The translations under genes were made by a program, and so were the position numbers. Below are positions 9,788 to 17,190 of a DNA stretch of 64,000 nt, piece after piece. Source of the DNA: Solwaraspora sp. WMMA2056 (GTDB lineage: Bacteria; Actinomycetota; Actinomycetes; Mycobacteriales; Micromonosporaceae); contig NZ_CP128360.1 of assembly GCF_030345095.1 (NCBI RefSeq), positions 4,588,001 through 4,652,000 on the forward strand, given 5' to 3'. Under the pieces are notes generated by a model. The model worked only from the letters and a program-made list of their open reading frames with translations, had not been told where the DNA came from and searched no databases. How positions within the stretch are numbered: position 1 is the stretch's first letter; every line of letters begins with the position of its first letter.

Positions 9788-9874
9788 TCACTTCTCGCGG
9801 TGCGGCCAGAGCGGCGGGGCGAGTGCGGCAACCCACGCCCACGGCCAGGGAAGGTGCTGACGCGCCGTCGGATG

Positions 9875-9926
9875 CGCCCGTGACGGGCCGCCGCAGGGAA
9901 GGTCGCCGGGCGGCCCGTCACGGGCG
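9875..9926. repeat. Perfect inverted repeat with 18-base arms
   Basis: Arms 9875-9892 and 9909-9926 (core CCCGTGACGGGCC) are exact complements around a 16-base loop. A terminator is unexpected here, because both flanking genes read outward. It could end a short divergent transcript, be a cruciform, or be part of the terminus recombination region. Confidence 0.7.
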
Positions 9927-10080
9927 ACGACCGGTCACGCCGCGACGCGGCGACGGCGGACGGCTGCCAGCCGCCGGAGCTGCCGCATCAGCGACGGCGG
10001 CGCAAGTCTCGATGAACCGGCCAGCTGCCATCGGCCTGCGTTCCGACCCGGGCCCCGAACGCAGGACTCCACCACTCGCT

Positions 10081-10108
10081 AGTTGACATAATGTACATTA
10101 TCGAACCA
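10081..10108. other. dif: Chromosome dimer resolution site dif (predicted)
   Basis: 28-bp site with an 11-6-11 layout: left arm AGTTGACATAA, centre TGTACA, right arm TTATCGAACCA. Read on the minus strand it contains GATAATGTACATTATG followed by TCAA, matching the published actinobacterial dif consensus from memory (GATAAT, two variable bases, ACATTATGTCAA). The XerD-type arm (TTATGTCAA) faces the recombinase gene. The inner 14 bases, 10088-10101, are a perfect palindrome and strikingly AT-rich in this GC-rich genome. Confidence 0.82.
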
Positions 10109-10143
10109 GTACGGGGATCGTCGTCGAGCCGTACCATCGACGG

Positions 10144-10641
10144 GTGCGCACCCGTCGCCGGACCCTGCTGTCGGCCCTCGTCCACAGCGCGCTGCTCGCC
10201 GGCTGCGCCCCGTACGGACAGACCGCCGACTACCCGTGGTACACCGACGCCGAGGCGCTCTACGCCGCCGCCGACCTGATCGTCGTCGGCACCCCCGACG
10301 GCGGCGAACGCCGCGACGTCACGATCTCCAGTGACGGCGACACCATGGCGCACCAGGTCTTCAGCGTCACCGTCTCCCAGGTGTTCAAAGGCGACGCCGC
10401 GACGGGCACCACGGTCCTGGTCAAACAGACGCTCGACGAGGCCCGGTCCGCCGACTCCGGGCTGGTCGACGGTCAGCCGGCGCTGCTGTTCCTCGAGGTG
10501 TACGACGACGTGCCGACGTCGCTGCTCAACCCGGACCAGGGCTGGTACCGGATCGATCCTTCCGGGGAACCGACGCCGCTGCCGGGCAATCCGGTGCCGG
10601 TGTCCCTGACGCAGCTCGCCCGGTTCGCGGATCGGCCGTGA
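10144..10641 (+). CDS. Putative lipoprotein of unknown function
   Basis: 165 residues with a lipoprotein signal: basic MRTRRR, a hydrophobic segment and the lipobox LLAGC (Cys20), so it should be lipid-anchored outside the membrane after cleavage. The mature part has no family I recognise; it alternates beta-type segments (DLIVVGTP, HQVFSVTVSQVFKG, TTVLVKQTL, QPALLFLEVYDD) and ends in a proline-rich tail. The pattern of a secreted small beta domain with Val/Phe-rich strands is seen in several actinobacterial lipoproteins. The gene starts with GTG 10144, only 35 bases from the predicted dif. No clear ribosome site is visible. Confidence 0.75.
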   Translation: MRTRRRTLLSALVHSALLAGCAPYGQTADYPWYTDAEALYAAADLIVVGTPDGGERRDVTISSDGDTMAHQVFSVTVSQVFKGDAATGTTVLVKQTLDEARSADSGLVDGQPALLFLEVYDDVPTSLLNPDQGWYRIDPSGEPTPLPGNPVPVSLTQLARFADRP

Positions 10642-10683
10642 GCCAGGGCCTGCCGCTGGCCGCTGGGCGGTCCGCCGGCCGGG

Positions 10684-11412
10684 TCACAGGCCGCCGGCGA
10701 CCCGGATCACCGTCCCCGTGGTGTAGGACGCCTCGTTGCCCAGCAGCCAGGCGACGGCACCGGCGATCTCCTGCGGCTGCCCGGCCCGGCGCAGCGGCAC
10801 CATCGGCGCGACCCGGTCCGGTCGGTTCGGCTCACCGGACAGGGTGTGGATGTCGGTGTGCACGGTGCCGGGAGCGACGCCGTTGACCCGGATGCCCCGG
10901 GGGCCGAGCTCCTTGGCCAGACCGACGGTGAGGGCGTCGGTGGCGGCCTTGACGGCGGCGTAGTGGACGTACTCGCCGGGGCTGCCGAGGGTGGCGGCGG
11001 CGGACGAGACGTTGACGATGGCGCCGCCGGCGCCCATCCGGCGGGCGGCCTGCTGGGCGCAGAGGACGTACCCGATGAGGTTGACGTCCACGACCCGGCG
11101 CAGGTCGTCGACGGTGAGGTCGACGAAGGGTCCGATCCGGCTGGTGACGCCGGCGTTGTTGACCAGGCCGGTGAGCGCGCCGAGGTCGGCGGCGGCGTCG
11201 AACAGCGCGGCGACCCCCGCCGGATCGGTGGTGTCGACGGCGACCGTGACCGCCCGGCGGCCCGCCGCCTGCACGTCGTCGCGGACCGCGTGGGCGGCGG
11301 CGGCGTCGCGCCGGTAGCCGATGACGAGGTCGTGTCCGGCGGCGGCGAGGCGGCGTACGGTGGCCGCGCCGATCCCCCGGCTGCCGCCGGTGACCACGGT
11401 GACCGGTGCCAT
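10684..11412 (-). CDS. SDR family oxidoreductase
   Basis: 242-residue classical short-chain dehydrogenase/reductase using NAD(P)H. Cofactor motif TGGSRGIG at residues 8-15; VNNAGVTS (NNAG) near 90; catalytic Ser in IVNVSSAAA, and YVHYAAVKAA supplies the YxxxK pair; the C-terminus VTGTVIRVAGGL type is typical. ATG 11412 is chosen because GGGGAGAGGAGA stands 5-10 bases upstream, although the frame is open to 11475. The basic residues SR in the Gly motif favour NADPH. It resembles 3-oxoacyl-ACP reductase-like (FabG-type) enzymes, but no pathway partner is adjacent; it is divergent from the patatin gene, with 73 bases between starts. Confidence 0.92.
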   Translation of the reverse strand: MAPVTVVTGGSRGIGAATVRRLAAAGHDLVIGYRRDAAAAHAVRDDVQAAGRRAVTVAVDTTDPAGVAALFDAAADLGALTGLVNNAGVTSRIGPFVDLTVDDLRRVVDVNLIGYVLCAQQAARRMGAGGAIVNVSSAAATLGSPGEYVHYAAVKAATDALTVGLAKELGPRGIRVNGVAPGTVHTDIHTLSGEPNRPDRVAPMVPLRRAGQPQEIAGAVAWLLGNEASYTTGTVIRVAGGL

Positions 11413-11485
11413 GGTGTCTCCTCTCCCCTGCGGTGTGTCGTCGGCGGTGACGTTACCGCCGACGTCGCGGGGCAATAGGACAGGT

Positions 11486-12337
11486 ATGGCGGGTAGGCGT
11501 GCGGTGGTGCTGGGCAGCGGCGGGGTGACCGGGGTGGCCTGGCAGATCGGGGTGTTGGCCGGGTTGGCGCGGGCCGGGGTGGAGTTGGGCGTGGCGGATC
11601 TGGTGGTCGGTACGTCGGCGGGCGCGGTGGTGGGTGCGCAGCTGCGCTCGGGGGCGGATCTGGATCAGTTGTACGCGGGGCAGCTGGTGGCCGGTGAGCC
11701 GTCGACGGACCGGATGGGTCCGGGTGCGGTGTCGTGTCTGCTGTGGGCGGCGGTGTGCAGCGGGGACGGGCGGCGGGCGCGGGCGCGGATCGGCCGGTAC
11801 GCGGCGGCCTTCGCGGCGGGGTCGGCGGTGTCGCGGCGGCCGGTGTTCGAGGAGGCGTTGCCGGTGTGGTCGTGGCCGGAGCGGCCGTTGTGGGTGACGG
11901 CGGTGGACGCCGAGACGGGTGAGCTGGTGGTGTTCGACGGGTCACGGCCGGGGGTGGACCTGGTCGACGCGGTGTCGGCGAGTTGCGCGGTGCCGGGGGT
12001 GTGGCCGCCGGTGGTGGTCGGTGGGCGGCGGTTGATCGACGGTGGGATGTGGTCGGCGGCGAACGCGGATCTGGCGGCGGGGTACGCGTCGGTGGTGGTG
12101 TTGGCGCCGATCACGTGGGGGTTGGGCTGGTTGGCACCGGTGGCGCGGCAGGTGGCGGGGTTGTCGGGGCAGGTGGTGGTGGTGGTGTCGCCGGACCGGG
12201 CGGCGAGGCGGGTGATCGGGCGGCGGTTGCTGGATCCGGCGCGGCGGCCGGGTGCGGCGCGGGCGGGGTGGCGGCAGGGGTCGGCGGCGGCCGGCCAGGT
12301 GGGTCGGGTGTGGTCGGGTGGTGCCGCGTCGGGGTGA
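11486..12337 (+). CDS. Patatin-like phospholipase family protein
   Basis: 283-residue serine lipid acyl hydrolase with a Ser-Asp dyad. The oxyanion loop GSGGVTGVAWQIG is near residue 10, the nucleophile is in VVGTSAGAVVG (GxSxG) near residue 42, and the partner Asp is in RLIDGGMWSAANADLA (DGG) near residue 185. No signal peptide is seen, so it probably acts on membranes from the cytoplasm. ATG 11486 gives a short lead before the oxyanion loop, as usual. It stands alone, divergent from the SDR gene. Physiological lipid substrate unknown. Confidence 0.92.
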   Translation: MAGRRAVVLGSGGVTGVAWQIGVLAGLARAGVELGVADLVVGTSAGAVVGAQLRSGADLDQLYAGQLVAGEPSTDRMGPGAVSCLLWAAVCSGDGRRARARIGRYAAAFAAGSAVSRRPVFEEALPVWSWPERPLWVTAVDAETGELVVFDGSRPGVDLVDAVSASCAVPGVWPPVVVGGRRLIDGGMWSAANADLAAGYASVVVLAPITWGLGWLAPVARQVAGLSGQVVVVVSPDRAARRVIGRRLLDPARRPGAARAGWRQGSAAAGQVGRVWSGGAASG

Positions 12338-12425
12338 GCGGGGGTGGTGGGGTGCGGTCGGCGGTGTCGGCGGCGGCTGGTAGGAAGGCAGCACTCAAAC
12401 AGGTGTACGGACGGAAAGGGTGCTG

Positions 12426-13130
12426 ATGGTTGCCGCGGGCGCTGGTGCGGGTGGGTTGTCGGACGAGGAGTTGGGGGTGATCCGGGAGGCGGTGGCTGCT
12501 GGGCGTAAGCCGAAGGTGATGTTCACCGAGTCGGCGGGGCAGATCGCCGGGCAGGTGGGTCAGGTGGTGGGCCTGGCGGATCCGGCGGTGTCCGACGAGT
12601 GGGTGGTGGTGCGGTTCGGTCGTGACGAGTTGCCGTTCTCCCCCGGTGATCTGGTGGTGGCGCCGCGGGGTGCGGGTGCGCGGCGGCCGGCGGCGGAGCC
12701 GGTGGTCGACCCGGTGCCGGTGGTGCCGGAGCCGGAGTTCAAGTTGGGTGAGCCGCCGGTGGTGGTGCCGGCGCGGCGGGAGCAGGTGGAGGAGTCGACG
12801 GTGGACGAGGGTGCGCAGCGCCCGGCGCGTCGGGCGGCGAAGGCGGTGAAGCCGAAGGCGCCGGCCGGGTTGACGGTGACGTTGGCGTATGCCGACGGTG
12901 AGTGGACGGTGGCGGCGGCGCAGGGCGCGAAGGCGTTGGCGAAGCCGTACGTGATCCGGCCGGCGGAGGCGTTGAAGATGGTGGCGTTGGTGGATGTGCC
13001 GGGGGTGCATGAGGCGGTGGAGCAGATCCTGGCGTCGGAGCGGGCCGAGGCGCAGCGGCAGGCGGAGAAGTTGCGGGCGGAGTTGGCGGAGGTGGAGGCG
13101 CGGTTGGCGGAGTTGCCGGAGGTGGGTTGA
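12426..13130 (+). CDS. DUF6319-like actinobacterial protein
   Basis: 234 residues, function unknown. The N-terminal block IREAVAAGRKPKVMFTESAGQIAGQVG followed by SDEWVVVRFGRDELPFSPGDL matches a conserved actinobacterial family that I recall as DUF6319. A Pro/Val-rich charged linker follows (residues 85-135), then a second small domain (LTVTLAYADGEWTVAAAQGAKAL) and a C-terminal coiled coil (ASERAEAQRQAEKLRAELAEVEARLAEL). ATG 12426 is chosen: GGAAAGGG ends 5 bases upstream. A nucleic-acid or nucleoid role would fit the basic, coiled-coil make-up but is only a guess. Confidence 0.85.
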   Translation: MVAAGAGAGGLSDEELGVIREAVAAGRKPKVMFTESAGQIAGQVGQVVGLADPAVSDEWVVVRFGRDELPFSPGDLVVAPRGAGARRPAAEPVVDPVPVVPEPEFKLGEPPVVVPARREQVEESTVDEGAQRPARRAAKAVKPKAPAGLTVTLAYADGEWTVAAAQGAKALAKPYVIRPAEALKMVALVDVPGVHEAVEQILASERAEAQRQAEKLRAELAEVEARLAELPEVG

Positions 13131-13146
13131 CGTCGGGCCTGTGGGT

Positions 13147-13180
13147 GGTGCCCCCGGTGGTTGGTCGCGCCGGGGGCACC
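13147..13180. terminator. Bidirectional hairpin terminator
   Basis: GGTGCCCCCGG and its exact complement (11-base arms) around a 12-base loop. It lies between the convergent DUF6319-like gene and cydB and can serve both. Confidence 0.8.
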
Positions 13181-13208
13181 GTCGTGTGCGGGTCGGTGGC
13201 TGGTGGAG

Positions 13209-14207
13209 TCAGTGGCTGGGTTGGTCGGTGACGTGGACGCGGTGGCGGAACACCCAGTAGGTCCAGCCCTGGTAGAGCAGGACGACGGGGGTGAGTGCGG
13301 CGGCGACCCAGGTCATGATCGTCAGGGTGTAGGTGGTGGAGGCGGCGTTGGTGGTGGTCAGGGTGCCGGCGGGGTCGCCGGTGGAGGGTAGGACGGTCGG
13401 GAACAGGGCGGTGAACAGGGCGGCGACGGCGAGGCCGATGGCGGTGGCGGTGCCGGTGAAGGCCCAGCCTTCGCGGCGTACCTGGTTGGCGGCCAGGCCG
13501 GCGACGAGGGCGAGGGCGGCGGTGACGGCGAGGACGACGGCGGTGGGGTTGGCGCGGATGGTGAGGGTCCAGGTGAGGAATCCGACGGCGAGCGCGGCAG
13601 CGGTCAGGCCGGTCCAGGTGGCGACGCGGCGGGCGCGGTGGCGCAGGTCGCCGGTGGTCTTGAGGGCGAGGAAGACGGCGCCGTGGGTGACGAACAGGGC
13701 GGTGGTGGTGGCGCCGCCGAGCAGGGCGTAGGGGTTGAGCAGGGTGAGCAGGGTGCCGGTGTATTCGTGGTCGGCGTCCAGGGGTACGCCGCGCACGATG
13801 TTGGCGAAGGCGACGCCCCAGAGTGCGGCGGGTAGCAGTGAGCCGATGAAGATGGCGTTGTCCCAGCGGCGGCGCCAGTGGGGTTCGTCTCGTTTGTCGC
13901 GGTATTCGAAGGCGACGCCGCGCAGGATGAGGGCGATGAGGATGAGCAGTAGCGGTAGGTAGAAGCCGGAGAACAGGGTGGCGTACCACTCGGGGAAGGC
14001 GGCGAACATGGCGCCGCCGGCGGTGATGAGCCAGACCTCGTTGCCGTCCCAGACGGGGCCGATGGTGGTGATGGCGGCGCGTCGTTCGGGTTCGGTGCGG
14101 CCGATGAGGCGGGCGAGGATGCCGACGCCGAAGTCGAAGCCTTCGAGGATGAAGTATCCGGTGAAGAGTACGGCGATGAGCCCGAACCAGACGGTGGTGA
14201 GTTCCAC
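13209..14207 (-). CDS. cydB: Cytochrome bd ubiquinol oxidase subunit II
   Basis: 332-residue integral membrane subunit of the bd-type quinol oxidase, which reduces O2 with high affinity and without proton pumping. Typical N-terminus TVWFGLIAVLFTGYFILEGFDFGVG, then GPVWDGNEVWLITAGGAMFAAFPEWYA, both strongly conserved in CydB; eight to nine membrane segments follow. It starts (GTG 14207) 18 bases after the cydA stop and is clearly co-transcribed. The cydDC exporter genes, often next in actinobacteria, are absent; a terminator follows directly. Confidence 0.97.
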   Translation of the reverse strand: MELTTVWFGLIAVLFTGYFILEGFDFGVGILARLIGRTEPERRAAITTIGPVWDGNEVWLITAGGAMFAAFPEWYATLFSGFYLPLLLILIALILRGVAFEYRDKRDEPHWRRRWDNAIFIGSLLPAALWGVAFANIVRGVPLDADHEYTGTLLTLLNPYALLGGATTTALFVTHGAVFLALKTTGDLRHRARRVATWTGLTAAALAVGFLTWTLTIRANPTAVVLAVTAALALVAGLAANQVRREGWAFTGTATAIGLAVAALFTALFPTVLPSTGDPAGTLTTTNAASTTYTLTIMTWVAAALTPVVLLYQGWTYWVFRHRVHVTDQPSH

Positions 14208-14225
14208 GAGGGGTCTCCGGGGTGG

Positions 14226-15647
14226 TCAGTGGGTGGCGGCGAGGGGCCGGTCGAGGGTGGTGTCGTCGTCGGTGTCGTCCGGTGGGGGTGGGTCGGTGAG
14301 GTCGGGCAGTCCGTTTCGGGCGTAGCGGATGAGGAGCTTGACCTCGATGACGGCGAGGGTGGCGTAGATGAGGGTGAAGGCGGTGAAAGAGGTGAGGACT
14401 TCGGTGAGGGAGACGCTGCGGCTGACGCCGTCGCGGGTGAGCATTTCGCCGAAGACGATCCAGGGTTGGCGGCCCATTTCGGTGAAGATCCAGCCGAAGG
14501 TGTTGGCCAGTAGTGGTAGGACGGGCAGGGTGAGGCCGGCGCGCAGCAGCCAGCGTCCGGTGGGGGTGCGGCCGCAGCGGGTGGTCCACAGGGCCCAGAG
14601 GGCGATGGCGGCGGTGGCGAGGCCGAATCCGATCATGAAGCGGAAGCTCCAGTAGGTGACGGGGATGATCGGGGTGTAGTTGCCGGGGCCGTACTGGGCG
14701 GCGTACTGGGCCTGCAGGTCGTTGATGCCCTGGACCTGGCCGGTGGGGTCGCCGGTGGACAGCCAGGACAGCAGGTACGGGATCTTGAGGGCCCAGATTT
14801 CGCGGCTGCCGTCGAGGGTGCCGACGGTGACGACGGAGAAGGAGGCGGGGCTTTCGGTGGTGTAGAGGCCTTCGGCGGCGGCCATCTTCATGGGCTGGAC
14901 CTGGGTCATGATCTTGCCTTGGATGTCGCCGGTGATGATGACGGCAGCGGTGGCGGCCAGGGTGGTCCAGGCGCCGATCTTGGTGGCGGTGCGGAAGGCG
15001 GGGGTGTCGGGGCCGTCGGGGTGGCGGATGAGGTGCCAGAGGGCGACGGCCAGGACGAGGGCGCCGGCGACCATGAAGCAGCCGGCGAGGGTGTGCGGGA
15101 AGGTGATGAGGGTGACCTTGTTGGTGAGTACGGCGATGAAGTCGGTGAGTTCGGCGCGGCCGGTGTCCGGGTTGATGCGGTAGCCGACGGGGTTCTGCAT
15201 CCAGGAGTTGGCGGCGAGGATGAACCAGGCGCTGATGATGCTGCCGAACGAGGCGAGCCAGATGGTGGCCAGGTGCAGGGCTTTGGGGAGCCGGTTCCAG
15301 CCGAAGATCCACAGTCCGAGGAAGGTGGATTCGAGGAAGAAGGCGAGCAGGGCTTCGATGGCCAGGGGTACGCCGAAGATGTCGCCGACGAACCGGGAGT
15401 AGTCGCTCCAGTTCATGCCGAACTGGAATTCCTGGACGATGCCGGTGACGATGCCCATGGCGAAGTTGATGAGGAACAGTTTTCCGTAGAACTTGGTGAG
15501 TTTGAGGTAGCGGTCGTCGCCGGTGCGGTGCCAGGCGGTCTGCAGGATGGCGACGAGCAGGCTGAGGCCGATGGTGAGTGGGACGAACAGGAAGTGGTAG
15601 ACGGTGGTGACACCGAACTGCCAGCGGGCTATGTCGAGCGCGTCCAC
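14226..15647 (-). CDS. cydA: Cytochrome bd ubiquinol oxidase subunit I
   Basis: 473-residue haem-binding subunit. WQFGVTTVYHFLFVPLTIG near the N-terminus carries the conserved His ligand (H19) of haem b595/d; GRQPWIVFGEMLTRDGVS forms the start of the C-terminal part of the short Q-loop; the loop is of the short type common in actinobacteria. GTG 15647 is preceded by GGGGGAG. The promoter region, 15648-15690, carries three TACTAC/GTAGTA half-sites, suggesting a BlaI/MecI-type repressor. With cydB it forms a two-gene operon for respiration at low oxygen or when the bc1-aa3 branch is inhibited. Confidence 0.97.
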   Translation of the reverse strand: MDALDIARWQFGVTTVYHFLFVPLTIGLSLLVAILQTAWHRTGDDRYLKLTKFYGKLFLINFAMGIVTGIVQEFQFGMNWSDYSRFVGDIFGVPLAIEALLAFFLESTFLGLWIFGWNRLPKALHLATIWLASFGSIISAWFILAANSWMQNPVGYRINPDTGRAELTDFIAVLTNKVTLITFPHTLAGCFMVAGALVLAVALWHLIRHPDGPDTPAFRTATKIGAWTTLAATAAVIITGDIQGKIMTQVQPMKMAAAEGLYTTESPASFSVVTVGTLDGSREIWALKIPYLLSWLSTGDPTGQVQGINDLQAQYAAQYGPGNYTPIIPVTYWSFRFMIGFGLATAAIALWALWTTRCGRTPTGRWLLRAGLTLPVLPLLANTFGWIFTEMGRQPWIVFGEMLTRDGVSRSVSLTEVLTSFTAFTLIYATLAVIEVKLLIRYARNGLPDLTDPPPPDDTDDDTTLDRPLAATH

Positions 15648-15663
15648 GGCTCCCCCATCTAGT

Positions 15664-15688
15664 TACTACAAGGCGTAGTACATACTAC
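15664..15688 (-). promoter_or_regulatory. BlaI/MecI-type operator array upstream of cydAB
   Basis: Three half-sites in alternating orientation: TACTAC (15664-15669), GTAGTA (15675-15680) and TACTAC (15683-15688), giving two overlapping inverted repeats. BlaI/MecI-family repressors bind TACTAC/GTAGTA dyads. The array lies 17-41 bases upstream of the cydA start codon, probably in its promoter. Confidence 0.6.
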
Positions 15689-15812
15689 AACCTGTCGTGG
15701 AACGGGCCAGGGGCGGTGGTCCCGACGGGAGAGGGCCGTCGGTCCCGACCCTCGCGGGACGGTCGGCACGGGGCGCCCGTGGCGGGCCGGACTGTGCGAC
15801 GATCGACCGCTG

Positions 15813-16646
15813 ATGGACACCCCCACTCCCCCTGCCCCGACGCCCTGGCGGCCGCCGCCGCTGTGGCGGCTGCTGCAGGTCGCCGCCCGGATCGTCGTCG
15901 GGCTGCTCGCCCGGCTGCGGGTCACCGGCGACGTACCGGACGCGCTGCGGCACGGACCGCTGATCCTGGCCGCCAACCACATCAGCCCGTTCGACCCGGT
16001 CGCGCTCGCCGCCGCCTGCCGCGTGCGGCGGGTCGCCCCCCGGGTGCTCGCCACCGGCGGGCTGTTCCGGGCCCCGGTGGTCGGCCCGGTGATGCGCCGC
16101 GCCGGGCACATCCGGGTCGACCGGCGCACCGACACCGTCGCCCAGGCGCTCGACGCCGCCGTGGCGGCCGTCGCTGGCGGCGCGGTGGTCCTGGTCTACC
16201 CGGAAGGGCGCATCGGTCTCGACCCGTGGATGTGGCCCGAACGCGGCCGCACGGGTACCGCGCGGCTCGCGCTGGCCAGCGGCGCGGTGGTGGTGCCGGT
16301 GGCCCAGTGGGGGGCCCACGAGGTGCTGCCGTGGGCGGCACCCCGCGGCCTGGGCCGCGCGGTGCTACGGGCGGTGCTGCGCCGCCCGGTGGTCCGGGTC
16401 CACTTCGGCGCCCCGGTGGACCTGTCCGGGGTCGACCCGGCGCGGCCGGGCGCCGCGCAACGCGCGACCCAACGGATCATCGACGCCCTCACCGACGAGT
16501 TGGCGGCGTTGCGCCCGGACGAGCCGCAGGCACCCCGGCACGTCGACGTGACCCGACCGGTCGACGTGAGTCGGCGACACCGCCGGGGCCGGGTCGACGC
16601 GGCGGACGACGCCCCGGCCGCCGGCCAGGCACCGGACGGCGGCTGA
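15813..16646 (+). CDS. 1-acyl-sn-glycerol-3-phosphate acyltransferase (PlsC family)
   Basis: 277-residue lysophospholipid acyltransferase. NHISPFD (NHxxxxD active site) lies near residue 54, followed by the glycerophosphate-binding block LVYPEGRIGLDPWMWPERGRTGTARLAL near residue 130 (EGR) and VVVPVAQWGAHEVLPW (the P motif). The N-terminus is proline-rich with a short membrane-associating segment (LLQVAARIVVGLLARL). The C-terminal 40 residues are Arg/Asp/Val-rich and without a domain. It is divergent from cydA and shares the region that carries the TACTAC operators. It probably acylates lysophosphatidate or a related lipid at the membrane. Confidence 0.92.
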   Translation: MDTPTPPAPTPWRPPPLWRLLQVAARIVVGLLARLRVTGDVPDALRHGPLILAANHISPFDPVALAAACRVRRVAPRVLATGGLFRAPVVGPVMRRAGHIRVDRRTDTVAQALDAAVAAVAGGAVVLVYPEGRIGLDPWMWPERGRTGTARLALASGAVVVPVAQWGAHEVLPWAAPRGLGRAVLRAVLRRPVVRVHFGAPVDLSGVDPARPGAAQRATQRIIDALTDELAALRPDEPQAPRHVDVTRPVDVSRRHRRGRVDAADDAPAAGQAPDGG

Positions 16647-16668
16647 CGGCGCCGTACCCGGTGCCGGT

Positions 16669-17190
16669 TCAGCGGGAGCGTTGCCGCAGGTAGGCCAGGA
16701 CGGCCTCGCGGGTGGTGCGGACCCCGAACGCCGCGCGGGCCTGCGCGATGCGGCGGTTCGCGGTCCGCAACGACAGGAACTCGGCGGCGGCGGCCGCGGC
16801 GATCGTCTCGCCGTTGGCGAGCCGGTCGAGCAGGGCCCGCTGCTCCGGCACCAGGACGGAGTCGACCGGTGACGCTGGCGGGCCGACGTCACCGTGGCGC
16901 AGCACCGGGCCGAGCCGGCCGAGGTCGTCGACCAGGGCCCGACCGACGTCGCCGCCCGGGTCGACCACCGCGACGACGGCGGCACCCCGGGCGGCGGCCA
17001 GCGCCACCAGGGCCACGGTGTCGGCGTCGGTGACCCGGCCGTGCAGGGCCAGTCGGGCGGCGGTCAGGTCCCAGGCGGCCTCGGTCAACGCGAAGCCTTC
17101 CCGGACGGTCCAGCCGTCGCGGGCGAGCCGCCGCAGAACGGCGTTCGCCTCGGTGGAGCTGGACAGGACGTAGCGCGGCGGTGCGCTCAT
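16669..17190 (-). CDS. Small LuxR-like regulator partner of the LAL gene
   Basis: 173 residues. The C-terminal 60 residues (LVPEQRALLDRLANGETIAAAAAAEFLSLRTANRRIAQARAAFGVRTTREAVLAYLRQ) read as a LuxR/GerE-type helix-turn-helix whose usual T-G-R-E and second-helix residues are changed; the N-terminal part (VLSSSTEANAVLRRLARDGW, TARLALHGRVTDADTVALVALAAARGAAVVAVVDPGG) could be a receiver-like or phospholipase-D-like fold without catalytic residues. The ATG overlaps the stop of the large LAL gene by 4 bases, so the two are one operon. It may act with, or be controlled by, the LAL regulator; this is inference. Confidence 0.75.
   Translation of the reverse strand: MSAPPRYVLSSSTEANAVLRRLARDGWTVREGFALTEAAWDLTAARLALHGRVTDADTVALVALAAARGAAVVAVVDPGGDVGRALVDDLGRLGPVLRHGDVGPPASPVDSVLVPEQRALLDRLANGETIAAAAAAEFLSLRTANRRIAQARAAFGVRTTREAVLAYLRQRSR

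Larger units (their letters stand above)
9773..10143. other. 371-bp intergenic region near the terminus
   Basis: Non-coding stretch between the divergent recombinase and lipoprotein genes. It holds most of the dif-like repeat at its left edge, a hairpin with 18-base arms (9875-9926), a second palindrome CGCCGCG-A-CGCGGCG (9938-9952) and the dif match (10081-10108). A frame on the plus strand (9823-10086) is open but has no coding character. Confidence 0.7.

Noticed and set aside
9823-10086. Open plus-strand frame between recombinase and lipoprotein genes
   Set aside because: Arg/Gly/Ala-rich without family character, spans two palindromes, and ends inside the dif match.
10083-10111. TTGACA at 10083-10088 as a -35 box for the lipoprotein gene
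   Set aside because: It lies inside the XerD-type arm of the dif match, and the hexamer 17 bases on (CCAGTA) is not a credible -10.
12420-12425. GTG 12420 as start of the DUF6319-like gene
   Set aside because: It overlaps the ribosome binding sequence GGAAAGGG that suits ATG 12426.
12739-15312. An 857-codon minus-strand frame over cydAB
   Set aside because: Its residues are Arg/His/Pro low complexity; cydA and cydB in another frame of the same strand are unmistakable.
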